Positions 52,550 through 64,000 are shown, counted from the first letter of the stretch. The stretch: 64,000 nucleotides of DNA from Bryopsis sp. KO-2023 (GCA_030272585.1 BSYQ01000003.1:4836001-4900000), one strand, 5' to 3'. Numbers and translations are program-made. The notes: generated from the letters alone by a model not told the origin.

Positions 52550-54701
52550 ATGCAGAGACTCGTTCGTGAAATCCCAACACTTCGACAGTCCGGAGCCTTT
52601 CAGCTCGGAGGCCTGAGATCGTTGGGTGTTAAAGAGGTATGACGCTTGTATGGCAGCAAAAGAATAAAAGAAAGTGGTGCTGCAAAAGAAAAAGTGCTTA
52701 GATTATTAAAAACAGATATTACAGATGTCTCAAAAGGTAGATTAGGTGAATTTTCTGCCAATAGATACATGGATCTGCCAGTCCATGTCTCCAGAAGGGT
52801 AACTGTTCATCATTTCCTTGAACACCCAAGTATTACACCTTTGGCACATTCTCAAGACATTATCAGCACCACATCGTCAATTGGAGTCTGTTTGCTCATG
52901 AAAAGAAATGCTTTGCAGTGGTTCAGTGAGGAGCAGATTGAAAAAAGACGGAAAGATATCAAGGTGAGCAAAAGGCAATGGAATGTATGGCCCTTTATCT
53001 TATTTTTTTCAAAGCATTTCTATGTTACACTCAGTGTCGCCCTGGCATGTGACGAAATTTTTTGACAAAATCTGCCTGGTATCTTCCATATTCACTGTGA
53101 AAAAAAGAGTGATTTGCTGTTTTAAAAAAGTGTGATTCTTTGTGAATAGAGACATCAATGGAGTATAGCGTGAATGAGGTTTTTGTGATGGTGGATTGTG
53201 TTTTCTTGTGCTGCTTTAGGATGACATGAGCAAAGGTTACTTCGACAACTTCAAAAAATTTCGAGATTCGAAGGGAAAGATTTTTGATGCACCCAAAGAG
53301 ATCATTCCTGCCTCCGTCGCAAACAAATTTCCATTGATACAGGTACGATTCCCCATGTCAGCCTGACAAGGAGCGATGTGCTTTACCAAAAATAAGGGCT
53401 ACATTGTGATTGTTTTGATTTCATTTTCCAGGCAATGTGTTGGGATCGTTATTGTCAGCCCACCGTTCTGTTGTTATTGCAGTGTTTGACTCCACATGGG
53501 GAGATGATGGAATTTCCGGCTGGTAAGAGGCAAGACTCCAAAGCTTCCCTAGCTTGTGTTTCTTTTCGTGAAGGGGCCAAGGTATTCAATCACGGGTATG
53601 TTTCTTTTTGCAGCAAGTTATATATCGATCCATGTTTTTTTGTTCGTATAGTGATCATGGGAAATGACCGAAAAGTGAGGAAATGTCGATGTTTTCATTT
53701 TTTTTGTCAAAGATTCATGTGGTTGGAAAGCATGGATTGGCTGCAGGTATTGACATAGGAGGATTTCAGAATAGAAAATATAAAAAATGAAAAGTGAGAT
53801 GTGGATTATTTTGTAGGAAATGTTGATGTCATGGAGCCGAGCGTTTGGCTCTGCATATCCAGACTCCGCAGAGGCTTCTCTATTTCATATATCTATTGTT
53901 CAGCACAAGGTGATTCAGTTCCTTCTTACGTTTCTCCCTGATTGCTGGAAAATCACACCTAAAAGATCATATTTTTTTCTTAAGCCGGGTTGAGAAGATG
54001 AGCCTGTCATTCTCGGCACAGATGCGCATAGTCAGTTCGATACATTCATATCTTTTTTCTTGTTTTGTTTGACTTGATGCTCCCAACAGCAGGGCTTTTC
54101 CTACTGATGGTATGAAATGCTTGTGATTTGTTTACAATGTGGTTTGCTTCTCGTTCTGCATTTTCCAGATGATGTCAATTTGGCCGTTCAGAAGTATGCT
54201 CCTCGGGAGTGCCAAAAATTTGGATCTTGGCCATCCCAAGCCGGTGACTAAATTGTTTCATTTCGGAAGCGGCCAGTCGATAACAGAGTCCCTTGATGCT
54301 GAAAACAACTTGTCAGCGTACGTGCTGACTTGGGCATTAAAAAGAAAGACGCCATTCGATTCTTGTTCGTGTTTTTGATTTTTTTTTAATGCCTTGTGTT
54401 GAGCGCCACCCCGAGGTGGGGACTTCCACTTTGAATCACACCTTGTGCTGTTTTTTTTTTCTTCCCGAAACTGTTGCTGTTCGAGGGCAAGATGTTGCAG
54501 TGCCAAGAATCAATACCCTTTTCTGCATCCCCGAAAAGGATGGATGACCAACACAATCAAGAATTTCTTGCTTGCTTGTACAGGTATGCCTTTCTGCTGG
54601 ATCGATCTGGTTTGGTGAGGTGGCGAGGGTCTGGCATGGCAACCAACGAAGAAATTGAAGCCTTGGTTCGTTGCACGGATTCCCTTGTGAAGGGAAAGTA
54701 G
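52550..54701 (+). CDS. ATP10: ATP10, mitochondrial F1Fo-ATPase assembly factor
   Basis: Inner-membrane factor needed to assemble Fo subunit 6 into ATP synthase (known from yeast). Exons: 52550-52636, 52919-52963, 53220-53342, 53432-53746 (see below), 53817-53909, 54169-54317, 54584-54701; the sum of 930 nt gives 309 residues in one frame. Exon 1 (MQRLVREIPTLRQSGAFQ) is a good mitochondrial presequence. Family blocks: YFDNFKKFRDSKGKIFDAPK, then EIIPASVANKFP, SIWPFRSMLLGSAKN, and LLDRSGLVRWRGSGMATNEE. The middle is uncertain: 53432-53746 is open for 105 codons, yet it contains a GGTAAGA donor at 53523. Another frame there (VVIAVFDSTWGDDG) looks more like the family's beta strand. Either splicing differs or one base is wrong. 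Confidence 0.83.
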
Positions 54702-55380
54702 CAGAGAGATGCTCATCAGCCACATGAGCAGCTTCACCAAGTTATGTTTTTAGCTGATTTTTCGTGTTGAAAAGAAGAGCAAGGGGGGATTGGATTGCAG
54801 AAAAACTCCAATAGCATTGCTCGTTTTCTTTTTCTGTTTTTTTTGTTCCACCTTTAATGTATGAGAATGTCTCTCTCTCTCTCTCTCTCTCTTTCTTTCT
54901 CTCTCTCCTTTCATTATCAATCATTACACCCTGTCAAGTGCCCAAGTGTTTTCTGAGCACCAAAGTCCACTTTAATTTACCCAGAATATAACGGGGGGAT
55001 CGCAACATATCCACCACCATACAGAACGGAAGGAAACTCCGCCTTATTCATGTCTGACATCGGGGCAGCGTCCCAGTCCGACAGTCTGCGCGCCGGTCTA
55101 CCTCGCGGTCGCTTGGCCACGCGCCGGTCGCGCCGGTCTACCCCGCGCCCGTTCAGCCCACTCACTTGGCGCGCGCTGGTCGCGACAACCCCACCACCAA
55201 TCCAATGTCATAATTTGTTTGCTCGTCTGTCGCACTCGGGTGTGTGTGCGCCGTACAGGCCCCCACGTCAAGAAATTTACGAGCTGGTTCTGTTTCTGGA
55301 GGTTCTGAGTGCTTGTGGGGATTGTGGAGGGAAGGAGCGCCCTCTTTGGTGATTACACAAGAAAAGCGCTCTACTCACAA
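54702..55380. other. Intergenic region with (CT)n
   Basis: ATP10 3' flank and PP5 promoter. GC-rich block 55080-55190 with CGCGC and CGCCGG sequences just upstream of PP5. No gene accepted. Confidence 0.5.
54870..54907. repeat. (CT)n microsatellite
   Basis: About 11 CT units followed by interrupted CTTT/CT repeats. Confidence 0.9.
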
Positions 55381-58300
55381 ATGACTGAAACGGAACCCAC
55401 CGAGAACCAACCAGCGACCAAAGATACCCTGACGCTCGCGGAGGAAGCCAAAGCTGAAGCGAACCAACTCTTCAAGGGTGCGTCCAGCATTTTTCGCCTC
55501 CGAGAACGCCGTTTCTGGCAACATATCAAGTGATTGGAGATCTCACACGTTGAATTTCCAGGGAGAAGGGGTGTATAGTGTGATCGCTGACTTCGTTTTC
55601 GCCTTGGCGTCCTGGGCAATCACCAAAAACACACAGAGAAAAAGTATCTGCAGGCGGTGGAGGGATATGGGCGTGCGGTGGAGTTGAATCCGAACAGTGC
55701 GATTTACCACTCGAATAGGGCGTTCGCTCACATTCGATTAGAAAACTATGGTGCCGCACTGGAGGATGCCGCGAAAGCCACTGAGATCGACCCATCCTAC
55801 GTGAAGGTGTGTCCGCTTGTCGACGAAATAAGCAAAGCGTGCGGTTTCGAACGGATGCGGGCGTGAAACTGTCGCATTAATTTGCAATGTTTTGGATGCG
55901 TTACTCGGAAAACATGGGGGACACCACTAACGCCAGACGTTTTCAGGGGTATTACAGGAGAGGTGACGCCAACTTCGCTTTGGGGAGATTCAAGGATGCT
56001 CTGAAGGACTTGAAAAAAGTGGGCTATTTAAAATGGCTTCCTTTATAATTTGAAGATTTTGAATTTTCTCATTTCAATGGATGTCTGGGCACCTTCATCA
56101 GATCAGAAAACGAAATTTCCCCACATCCTGTTTGAAAATTCTATTTTTGGAAATCTTGATGACTGCGAAAAGCAAGTGCATGCATCTAATTCAGTCATAT
56201 GCACACACATATTTTTCCTCGGTTCCAAGTGTGTGTTTGTGTGTTTTTTTAATTTCGAAAGGCTGCCCAATATGCACCACGAGATCCCGACTTGAGGAAA
56301 AAGCTGTCGGAATGCACCAAAGCTTTCAAACGTGAAAGGTTTGAGGAAGCATTACGTTCGGAGGTGCGACCCCACATGCCTTTTTTTTTCTGTCGCAAAC
56401 GCTATCCACGTTTGAATTAGAAATCAAATGAAAGAAATAAAATCAACGCCACAAGATGAAAAGATCAAAAAGCAAAATTTGTACATTTGCTTGAGTTCAC
56501 ACTCTAGAAGGGTCGCTGTGCTTTTTTTCCTTCTTTTCCTCCTTTTCCAGCGAATGCAATTTAGGGTAGTGAACTTTTTTACTATTTTTTGTCAAGGGGG
56601 GGGGGGGGAAATGAATTTTTCTGATGGATTTGATATTCATGTTGCATATACGTGTGTTGTAATGATTCCGGGCAGCTCTTTTTTTTTCCCCGAAAAAAAA
56701 GCATGGACAGGAAATAACTTGCTTTTTCGGTCCTTTTCAAAATTTTAGGAGGAGGACGCGCCGCCGGTGTCAGACACCATCGATCTACAACTTATTTCAG
56801 TCGAGGATTCCTACAAGGGTCCCAGACTAGAGGGTAGGTGCATTCGAACGAATCAGCAAGATCTGATTATGTCAAAACTAAGAGCAAAACTTTTCAAATC
56901 TGCCCCCATGAAAACGGAGTCTTGTCAATTGCATGTTGGAGTTGAACAGAACCCTTTTGGTATGTTTTGTAGATGATGAGAATGGTTTCACGGTCACATT
57001 GGAATTTGTGAAAGCAATGATGGAGGAATTCAAGGCACAGAAACTTGTTCATCGGCGGTATGTGTTGCACATCGTTCTCGAGGTAAGGGCTCTGAAGTCG
57101 CATTCAATTAAAATAAATAAATGAATAAACAAAATCTATCATTTTTTTTATTTTTTTTTTAACTTTTCTTGTGGGGAAAAGAAAATTTCATTTGCCCTGA
57201 CGTATGTACACCATTCCGCACATTTGTTACACTTTTTGATTTTTTTTGTGCTTTTATGCAAGCATGGAAATTAGCCCGGCGAAGAAAAAAAAAAAAGGCA
57301 AATTGGAAAATATGCACGAAGAGTCTGAGAATTACTATATATTTTCTGTATAAGCAAGAGGGGATCTCTGCCTGTTTGTATTCTAAAAATAGAAAAAAAG
57401 TAAAAAATCATGCACGCCATATGCACAGAAAACATAGCATGAATGAATGTTAATGTGAAAAGGCTTAACATGACGCAGAGCTAATTTTGCCGAATTTTTT
57501 GTTTTGATGTGCATCTGGTCACACAGAAATTTGCCACAGGCTGATCCACAATGACATTTTCACCCATTTAATTTGGAGGATTTGGTGGTGGTGGTGTGTT
57601 ACAGGCCCAAAAGATTTTCAAGTCGTTAGCATCGTTGGTTGAGGTTGCCATACCTGATGAGGGGTATTTCACAGTATGCGGGGACATCCATGGGCAGTAC
57701 TATGATTTACTGAACATTTTCGAATTGAACGGACTCCCTTCGGAAGACAACCCATACTTGTTCAACGGTGAGCAACCTCTGGTTTGTAAATTTTTGTGAA
57801 CATGGTCTATGTTCATTGGTGATCCAGGCACCTTTTTTTTGAATTTCTCTAGACATTCAATCATTAATTGATGTGCATTTTCAGGGGATTTTGTCGATCG
57901 GGGGTCGTTCTCTGTGGAGGTCATCCTCACGCTGTTGGCGTTCAAAGTTTTGTATCCTGGGCATCTGCATTTGACTCGTGGAAATCACGAATCTAGAGGA
58001 ATGAACAAGATATATGGCTTTGAGGGGGAGGTAGGCAACCCACATTGAACTTCACTCAGTGCTTGATGATTTCGTGTCAAGTTGCTTGAGGACCCCCGAA
58101 AGAACCCCACCCACAATCATTGACTTGAGCCAGGCAGGACGCATGCATTTCTTTACACGTATATGGGCAAGAATAACAGTCTGAATATGCGCACATCGTA
58201 TGGAAATGGCACCATGGTTGTTTTCATAAATATATCTGTTGCGAAACGACACAGGTAAAACACAAATATAACGAGACGCTGGCGGAGGTGTTCAGAGAAA

Positions 58301-58970
58301 CTTTCTGTTGGATGCCCCTGGCATTCACTCTCAACAGCAAGGTCCTGGTGTTGCATGGGGGCTTGTTCAGCAAAGATGGGGTGAAACTGGAGGATATCAA
58401 GGCCATCGACCGAAACAGGGAGCCCCCAGATGAGGGTTTGATGTGCGAGATCTTGTGGAGCGATCCTTTTCCTACGGATGGCAGAAGACCGAGTCAAAGA
58501 GGAGTCGGAGTGGCTTTCGGTGAGAGGAGCCGTTTTTTTTTGTTTTTTTTTTGTTTTTCAGAGCATGGGCCCATGTCAGTCAGTCAGTCACTCAGTAGAT
58601 GGGCTAGCTGAAGAAGTTTTCAGCCTCGACGTATTGTGGATGTTTTCCCATATGGTGGTCGAAACAAAAAAATCATGATTGGTTTTACGTAGGACCGGAC
58701 ATCACGAAAGCATTCTTGGAAGACAATGGCTTGGAGCTGGTGGTGCGAAGCCACGAAGTCAAAGACGAGGGTTACGAGTTGACTCACGATGGCCGGTTGA
58801 TCACGGTTTTCAGTGCACCCAACTACTGCGACTCCATGGGCAACAAGGGGGCCTTCGTGCGGTTCAAAGGCTCGGAAATGGTGCCTCATTTCACTCAATT
58901 TTCAGCCGTCGAGCATCCCAACGTGAAACCGATGGCTTACGCGAGTTCCTTTCTTCACGGGCTGGCCTAA
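55381..58970 (+). CDS. PPP5C: Serine/threonine protein phosphatase 5
   Basis: PPP-family phosphatase with an N-terminal TPR domain that docks Hsp90. Ten exons, 55381-55477, 55637-55806, 55947-56018, 56262-56363, 56749-56833, 56973-57082, 57605-57767, 57885-58030, 58255-58519 and 58693-58970, total 1488 nt, or 495 residues (human 499). Three TPR repeats lie at about 22-125 ([60 protein letters not shown]). The linker carries [14 protein letters not shown]. Catalytic metal motifs: [37 protein letters not shown] and [18 protein letters not shown], then [10 protein letters not shown] and [16 protein letters not shown]. The ending [18 protein letters not shown] matches the autoinhibitory C-terminal helix region. 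The start MTETEPTE precedes the first TPR helix by about 18 residues. Confidence 0.97.
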
Positions 58971-60085
58971 CAGAAGGGGGGGCCCTCGGGGTCCACTGTT
59001 GGTGCCAGCCGCAATCTTGTCGGGTGTTGTGGTGATGTTGATGGGGCTCATGCTGCCCGGAGTGAATTTCGGAACAGGACATTCGCTAGGAGTTTGGGTT
59101 TCGATTCTTCTCGGTGGAGTCGTGATGCTCATAATTAATGCTAAAATGAAGAGAGGTGCGGGGCATTGAGGCGCTTTTTTTTTTAAAGAAAGAAAATCAG
59201 TATGGCAGGATGTCAGGAAATGGATTGTCTAGGGAGAGGCCATAGTAATGATATTTAGACGACTTCTGAATAGGAAGGGGGTTGCATCCGGGGAAGGAGG
59301 AGGGGGGGGGATAATTACATTGTGTGCGTGGCTGGTTTTTGGGGAAGCGAAGCCCCCAAAAAACCGAAACACAGAATCATCTTATCTTTTTTTCTGGGGA
59401 GGGGAGTGAGCTACCGGGATGGTGGCTTTCTTTCTGGCACGTACTTTTTCACCTTAGTACTTACGAATGGCTTTCATTGAAAAGGTTAAGGAGAGTGGTC
59501 GCTTTATTGGGATGCAGGAGAAAAAGGCAAAAAAGAGAAAAAAAAGAGGAAAAAAAGCATTTTTTTTGTGGGGTAGTTTTCTTTTTTAAAACAAGAGAAG
59601 CTACAGAATCGAAATTTATTGTGATAAGAATTTTAAGGGGATCTGGCTGCACACACATGGCTGTTATTTTTTTGATGTATCGCTTTGTGCCTCTTGTGAT
59701 ACCAACAACAGTGCAAAAAAAATTGATTGCTATTCTGTGCTAGTGGTTCTCTCTTTTCATTTTCCTCAATGCCGAAATATATATCTTTGTCTCTCACAAC
59801 AGTAAGTCTTTCACATTTCAGTTGCAAAATTTGAGGAACAGTGAGACTTTCACATTTCACAGTTGCAAAGATTAGGCCACCCCCACAACATCCTTTCTTC
59901 CAAAAACAGCTACACAGGTTACTCAAAATTCTACCAAATCTCTAGATCCTGGCTCAGTATACATTCCTCCCCTCCATCCACATATATTGTCTCCCCACCA
60001 AACGTAAAGCTGAACTCATAGACTCAAAAAAACAGTTTCCCCCCCCACAAAAAAAAGGAGATAAAAAATACGACTATCTATTCAA
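58971..60085. other. Convergent intergenic region
   Basis: 1.1 kb between the PP5 and DCD-protein stops. Contains G-runs near 59301, A/T runs, and an imperfect duplication at 59800-59873. Open frames are unsupported. Confidence 0.5.
59800..59873. repeat. Imperfect direct repeat, about 39-bp period
   Basis: CAGT(A/G)AG(T/A)CTTTCACATTTCA followed by AGTTGCAAA occurs twice, at 59800 and 59839, in the PP5-DCD intergenic region. Confidence 0.75.
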
Positions 60086-61693
60086 TTACCCCATAATGTC
60101 CACCTCACTGATACCACCACCATCATCATCAGCATCATCACCACCAACAACATCATCAGCCTCTAAATCCACAAAATCAAAATCTTCAACTGCGACGTCG
60201 CTCTTAGCAGCAGCATCCACCTCCAGCACAAGAGCCCCTGCCTCCTTAAACAACTCGTACTCTGGGTTGGACCTGAACTCCTCCACGTCAAACCTGTTTC
60301 TCACTACCGCCTTCGCATCAGCCAACTCCAGCAAATCCTTCCGAGCTCTTGCCACCACCTCCTCTTTGAACTTTTTGGCCACCGACCCCACCTCACCACC
60401 ACAACCCTCTTTGACTTTATCGAGCAATTCTTGGTAATCGAACCGATTGACCATCCCTTCGCACAAGCTGGAGCATTGCTTTGTCGTTTGCTTTCCACTG
60501 GAGTCTATATCTGTTCTCGGATTTCTTCCTTGACCGACATTCGATAAAAAAAACAACGGCCAATCGTCCACCAATTTGGGGCACATGTACGGCTCCCCCA
60601 CATGGAGGTAATGCAATTCCCGAAACGTCTTCGTGAGTTCCTTCAAACCTTGGCATTCCTTCCAAAAATACATTTTCACCACTCCATCCCACGCTCCCGA
60701 ATTCCTCAGCAGCTTCTTCCACGACTTCCCACCGAATTCCGCTCGAAACTTTGCCACGTCTGACTCAGAAACGAAATCCACGTAGAGAACCCGGCCAATG
60801 GACTCCACGGTTTCAACGAGGAGGAACCCATATCGACCTTTGCACACCAAATCCAACATATCCACCAGACTCGGCAGCGGACATTGCATGCAGGGTGGCA
60901 ATGGATGAACCAGAACGGTGGTTTGAGGTTTTGACCCAGCGGAATTCAACTTGAGCAAATTCTCATCGATTTCCTCCCCAAAGGTCACCGTAGGCTGGGC
61001 TGATCTCTCTTGTTCATTCCCCAATGCAGCCAAATCCCTAGTTGGCTCAACCCCTCCCTCCACCCTAGTTACTGGACAGTTTGATACCACAGGGAGCCTG
61101 GTCGCGGCAGCCAAAGGGTCGACGTTGCACCCAGTCGGAGGTGCTTCTCTGAATGTGGGTCTCGGCTCCACCAGCCGGGGCCTTTTCGCGACCGGGGTTG
61201 GTCCGCTGGTGAGAACCCTGTGGTGCCCATACCACTTTCTCCCTCCGCCGCGTGCGTTTCGTGGACGCTCTTGCATGCGAACCGGGCAAGCAGGTTGAGT
61301 TCGCGGGGCCATCGCAGCCAGTTGCAACAGTCTCGCCACTTGGGTCCCATTGAGAGCGTGTCGCAACCTTCTGCGCTGAAGGTCTTCGAACACCACGGGT
61401 CCGTATTGTTCCGCACACAATTTGGGCAGGCCTGGCTGGAGAATCTTGATCTTGACTTGCGCAGGAAATCTGCCATCGAACGCTGACGGGCTCACGTTAA
61501 GCTTCCCGTATCCATCCGCCTCGAAGCCACAAATCAGCTCCTTTGTGGTGCAGTTGAACAGAAACAGTGGTGTGCAAGGTGCGATTCGGCTGACTTCAGA
61601 TTGACGACCGGAGGGCAGCCCAAACAGTTTCCTATCCACGCACTCCTTGAAAGTATCCACGTTACACGTGAAGATGTACCCCTCCAGGTTCAT
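60086..61693 (-). CDS. DCD-domain (Development and Cell Death) protein, intronless
   Basis: DCD-domain proteins are known chiefly from plants, linked to stress, hormone and cell-death responses. The domain spans residues about 2-95 from the Met at 61693: LEGYIFTCNVDTFKECVDRK, LFGLP, IAPCTPLFLFNCTTKELICG, FEADGYGKLNVSPSAFDGRF and PAQVKIKI, which fits the family pattern throughout. A basic, Arg/Pro-rich middle (about 140-210) looks nuclear-localising. Residues about 270-370 look globular (RYGFLLVETVESIGRVLYVD). The C-terminal third is helical and ends in an acidic Asp/Glu tail. The frame is open up to a Met at 61891 (601 residues), but 61693 starts exactly at the domain, so 535 residues is preferred. 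It is single-exon in an intron-dense region, so a retrogene origin is possible. Confidence 0.87.
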   Translation of the reverse strand: MNLEGYIFTCNVDTFKECVDRKLFGLPSGRQSEVSRIAPCTPLFLFNCTTKELICGFEADGYGKLNVSPSAFDGRFPAQVKIKILQPGLPKLCAEQYGPVVFEDLQRRRLRHALNGTQVARLLQLAAMAPRTQPACPVRMQERPRNARGGGRKWYGHHRVLTSGPTPVAKRPRLVEPRPTFREAPPTGCNVDPLAAATRLPVVSNCPVTRVEGGVEPTRDLAALGNEQERSAQPTVTFGEEIDENLLKLNSAGSKPQTTVLVHPLPPCMQCPLPSLVDMLDLVCKGRYGFLLVETVESIGRVLYVDFVSESDVAKFRAEFGGKSWKKLLRNSGAWDGVVKMYFWKECQGLKELTKTFRELHYLHVGEPYMCPKLVDDWPLFFLSNVGQGRNPRTDIDSSGKQTTKQCSSLCEGMVNRFDYQELLDKVKEGCGGEVGSVAKKFKEEVVARARKDLLELADAKAVVRNRFDVEEFRSNPEYELFKEAGALVLEVDAAAKSDVAVEDFDFVDLEADDVVGGDDADDDGGGISEVDIMG

Positions 61694-61891
61694 TCCGCCC
61701 ACACGTCCACAAGCGTGCCCGACCTCAACACAGCCCGAAAGCCAGAAATGGGACCCAAACACGCCACTTCTTTCCGCACGGGTTAGGGTGGCCAAGTAAG
61801 GCGGCTGAAACCAGTCTTGTGTTGCCCAAGTTCTGCTCGATTCTGACGTCTTCAGCAGAAATCGTCGGCACTCCGCGCGTTTTATTAGCAC

Positions 61892-63296
61892 GAAACGTCG
61901 AGGAGCCCTCGCCAGAAAATCGTCTGGTTTCTAAAAACTGGGCTTGCCCGCGATCCAGTCTGACAGGGTGGCGATCGATTTTTGGCAATTTTGGCAATTA
62001 CTCGCAATTACGGCAGCGCAACTCAGTCAGACGGAAATTTAGGGGTTTTTGGAGACGCAGCCTCGATTTTTTTCCACAATCGTGTTTAATTTGATTGCAC
62101 TTGATCGATCGCATTTGATTTCTCCTAGGCACAAAAGACATGTGCAAGTTTGTTCTTGCTCTTTTTTGGCTGTCGTTTATCCATTGCTTTACTTTTTTTT
62201 TATAACAATACTGTGATTTATGGAATCATCAAACGTGGCGGTTTTTGAAATGGGAGCTTCCCATGAAGGAGTTTGGAGCAAGTCTGTTCATTTCTGGAAA
62301 TCGAATTAGAAATCTTGGCAATCTCTTTGTTGCGTTTGTGTATTGATTTTCTCATTGCCTTATTTTCCTATCAAGTTGTTGCTCGTGATGTTTGTTTGTT
62401 TGTTGCTCATAACTTTTTTCCCTTTGAATTTTTTTAAAGCCATTGAAAATTTAATTTTCGTGCACAGGGCTCCAAAGGAGAGATGCGGAGGTGATGGGTT
62501 TTTTTATTGGGCCATGGACTGTGAAATGGAATTGGGAATGGGTCAGAGATTTGTTAGAAAACATTAAATGTTGTCTGTTTGATGAGCATGGAAACCACGT
62601 AATAGGTTTCTTATTATTATATCAGAAACACTGCCAGCCAGAAACCACCACCTCAGAAAAAGCGGAGTAAAAAATTGGGCTTGGCACTTGATTTCCTCAA
62701 AGATCCATCCCAAAGAAGGTTATGAATCATCCCCATTTTGTCTGGTGGATATTGGTTTTCTCTTTTATCCTGGAATAATTTCCACAGCAATCGAGCGACA
62801 TACACTCCCCGCATTCATAATAGCTTTTCGAGAATCGGGCAAATATAGGTGTTGCCTTGTTAAATTTGCACCCAAGATAAATCTCATGTCATACTGATGT
62901 TATGGACGATCTCTACTGCTGGGTTTGATTGTAGTGCTAGTTTGGCTGATGGTCACTTGGTGATTCAGTCGGAACTTCTTGTGTGGGAATCCTATTTGTT
63001 TGTTGTGATGCTTGTAAGAAACGACTCTTGGTTTGGGTGGACTGGTGGTCAATACTGCTTCATATTACACCCCAAAACTCTAGGGAATCTGACTACATGT
63101 TTACATATTACACATTACACTAAATCTCGAGTTGATCCAAAGAAATTTGACCACCAAAACGGGTGAAAAACCTGTTCCCTGAATGATGAACACTGCGTAT
63201 CTGAGGTAGGAACAATCCCTATTTTGTGAGTCATAATGGAGTGAAAGCAATGTTGCAACAAATTTGGTTCTCGAAGGACTCTCCCAGAGCAAAACA
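61892..63296. other. AT-rich intergenic region
   Basis: 1.4 kb. The first 200 bp or so are the upstream region of the DCD gene (GC-poor, TTGGCAATTTTGGCAATT direct repeat near 61981). The rest is T-rich with no accepted gene. Confidence 0.5.
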
Positions 63297-64000
63297 TCAT
63301 TTGTAGGGGTCTTTCATGTCGTGAAGAAGTCTGGCCATTTGCTCTATGGCTGACGCAGATTTTTGCTTCTCTTTGTTGATGCCCACCAAGAGCGCCCGCA
63401 TCTCATTCTCCACCTCCTGCACTTTCGACGAGAGTTTTGCATTCTCGTATTGGAGGTCTGTAGCCGATTCGGTCGCAGATTGAGCTCTGGCACGGTCAGC
63501 CTTGGGCAATCAACCACCAATTCAAGCCAATATGAAAGAAGAAAATCTTAATTATTAAGAAAGAAAAATGCGGTCATTAAAAACCAGCAAGAAACGCTTG
63601 TGAACAGGGAGTTTTCTCTTACTGATCTACCAGAAACAATTCCTAAATTGAGAAATATAGCAACGTCTTCCGAAGGCATCCCTGTGTCACTCACCTTGGC
63701 TTGTGCATCGAGTTCCCTTATTTCATCCCTAGCTTTGTTTAGCTTTGCCAGCGTTTTCTCATTTGAAGCTTCAGCCGCCAGGGCCTGATGCTGAAAAGAA
63801 TCTCTCTCTTCCACCAATGCTGTTTGTCGCTCCTCATACATTTCCTGCGATAAATCGGATTCAAATCATAACACCAAGTCTCGAAAAATCTCCCGAGGGT
63901 GGCACCAACCCTTTCATCAAAAAGTGATGGATTTCTTTCTCAACCCAGCAAAGTTTTTTTTTTTTCATTTCGTCTGCAACGACTTACCTTGCAGCGATTT
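63297..64000 (-). CDS. 3' part of a coiled-coil protein (runs off the window)
   Basis: Three exons are visible: 63988 to beyond 64000 (partial), 63844-63695 and 63500-63297, with clean GT-AG borders (GTAAGT, GTGAGT donors), phase 0 joins and a TGA at 63297. The visible 120 residues or so are almost all coiled coil: EMYEERQTALVEERDSFQHQ, AKLNKARDEIRELDAQAK, ENAKLSSKVQEVENEMRALL, and a closing helix IEQMARLLHDMKDPYK. No specific family can be named from the tail alone; scaffold, centrosomal or vesicle-trafficking roles are all possible. The 5' part lies to the right of the window. Confidence 0.8.

Noticed and set aside
59324-59743. 139-codon open frame after PP5
   Set aside because: Crosses poly-A and poly-T runs, has biased composition and no motif; likely 3' UTR and intergenic DNA.

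Overview
This is nuclear DNA from an intron-rich eukaryote. Genes are split by many short GT-AG introns, which are T-rich and often carry poly-G, poly-C, poly-A or poly-T runs; intergenic DNA is AT-rich. No tRNA, rRNA or CRISPR was seen. A photosynthetic, probably green-lineage (alga-like) host is inferred from three things: a DCD-domain protein (a family known mainly from plants and green algae), a multispan membrane protein with a transit-like N terminus, and a histone H3 carrying plant-type K53 and ERA ending. The species cannot be named from the sequence.

Layout, left to right. 0.1-2.8 kb (minus): a phosphatase-only PNKP-like 3'-DNA phosphatase, followed 67 bp downstream by a tiny helix-hairpin-helix protein like the N-terminal domain of DNA polymerase beta. 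3.3-3.7 kb (minus): a 78-residue protein of unknown role. 4.2-8.9 kb (plus): a large single-pass, receptor-like membrane protein. 9.9-10.1 kb (minus): a frameshifted gene fragment. 10.3-13.5 kb (plus): polyamine/spermine oxidase. 13.8-14.4 kb: a pogo-like transposon remnant. 14.8-16.4 kb (minus): TRAPPC2L. 17.3-24.6 kb (plus): an ABCC/MRP transporter in 14 exons. 25.9-28.2 kb (plus): TRIP13/Pch2. 29.2-31.2 kb (minus): an ABC1/ADCK kinase. 32.1-34.2 kb (plus): the multispan, probably plastid, membrane protein. 34.6-36.6 kb (minus): a GT17 glycosyltransferase. 36.8-38.3 kb (plus): Ssu72. 38.8 kb (plus): intronless histone H3. 39.9-42.5 kb (plus): proline dehydrogenase. 42.5-44.6 kb: gene-free, holding a 23-bp perfect inverted repeat and a 68-bp tandem duplication. 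44.6-45.6 kb (minus): an unknown protein. 45.7-49.7 kb (plus): a diacylglycerol-lipase-type class-3 lipase. 50.5-51.3 kb (plus): an unknown signal-peptide protein with a C-terminal anchor. 51.5-52.4 kb (minus): a METTL21-type methyltransferase. 52.6-54.7 kb (plus): the ATP10 F-ATPase assembly factor. 55.4-59.0 kb (plus): protein phosphatase 5. 60.1-61.7 kb (minus): the DCD-domain protein. 63.3 kb to the right edge (minus): the 3' part of a coiled-coil gene.

Most genes are unrelated housekeeping functions, as expected for a eukaryotic chromosome arm. The organisation that stands out is (i) three head-to-head pairs whose start codons lie only 130-203 bp apart, implying shared promoters, and (ii) the adjacent DNA-repair pair PNKP/HhH at the left end. 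Exon coordinates were worked out by hand from splice motifs, reading phase and remembered family conservation. Where the phases add up to an intact frame this is stated; unresolved joins are stated too.
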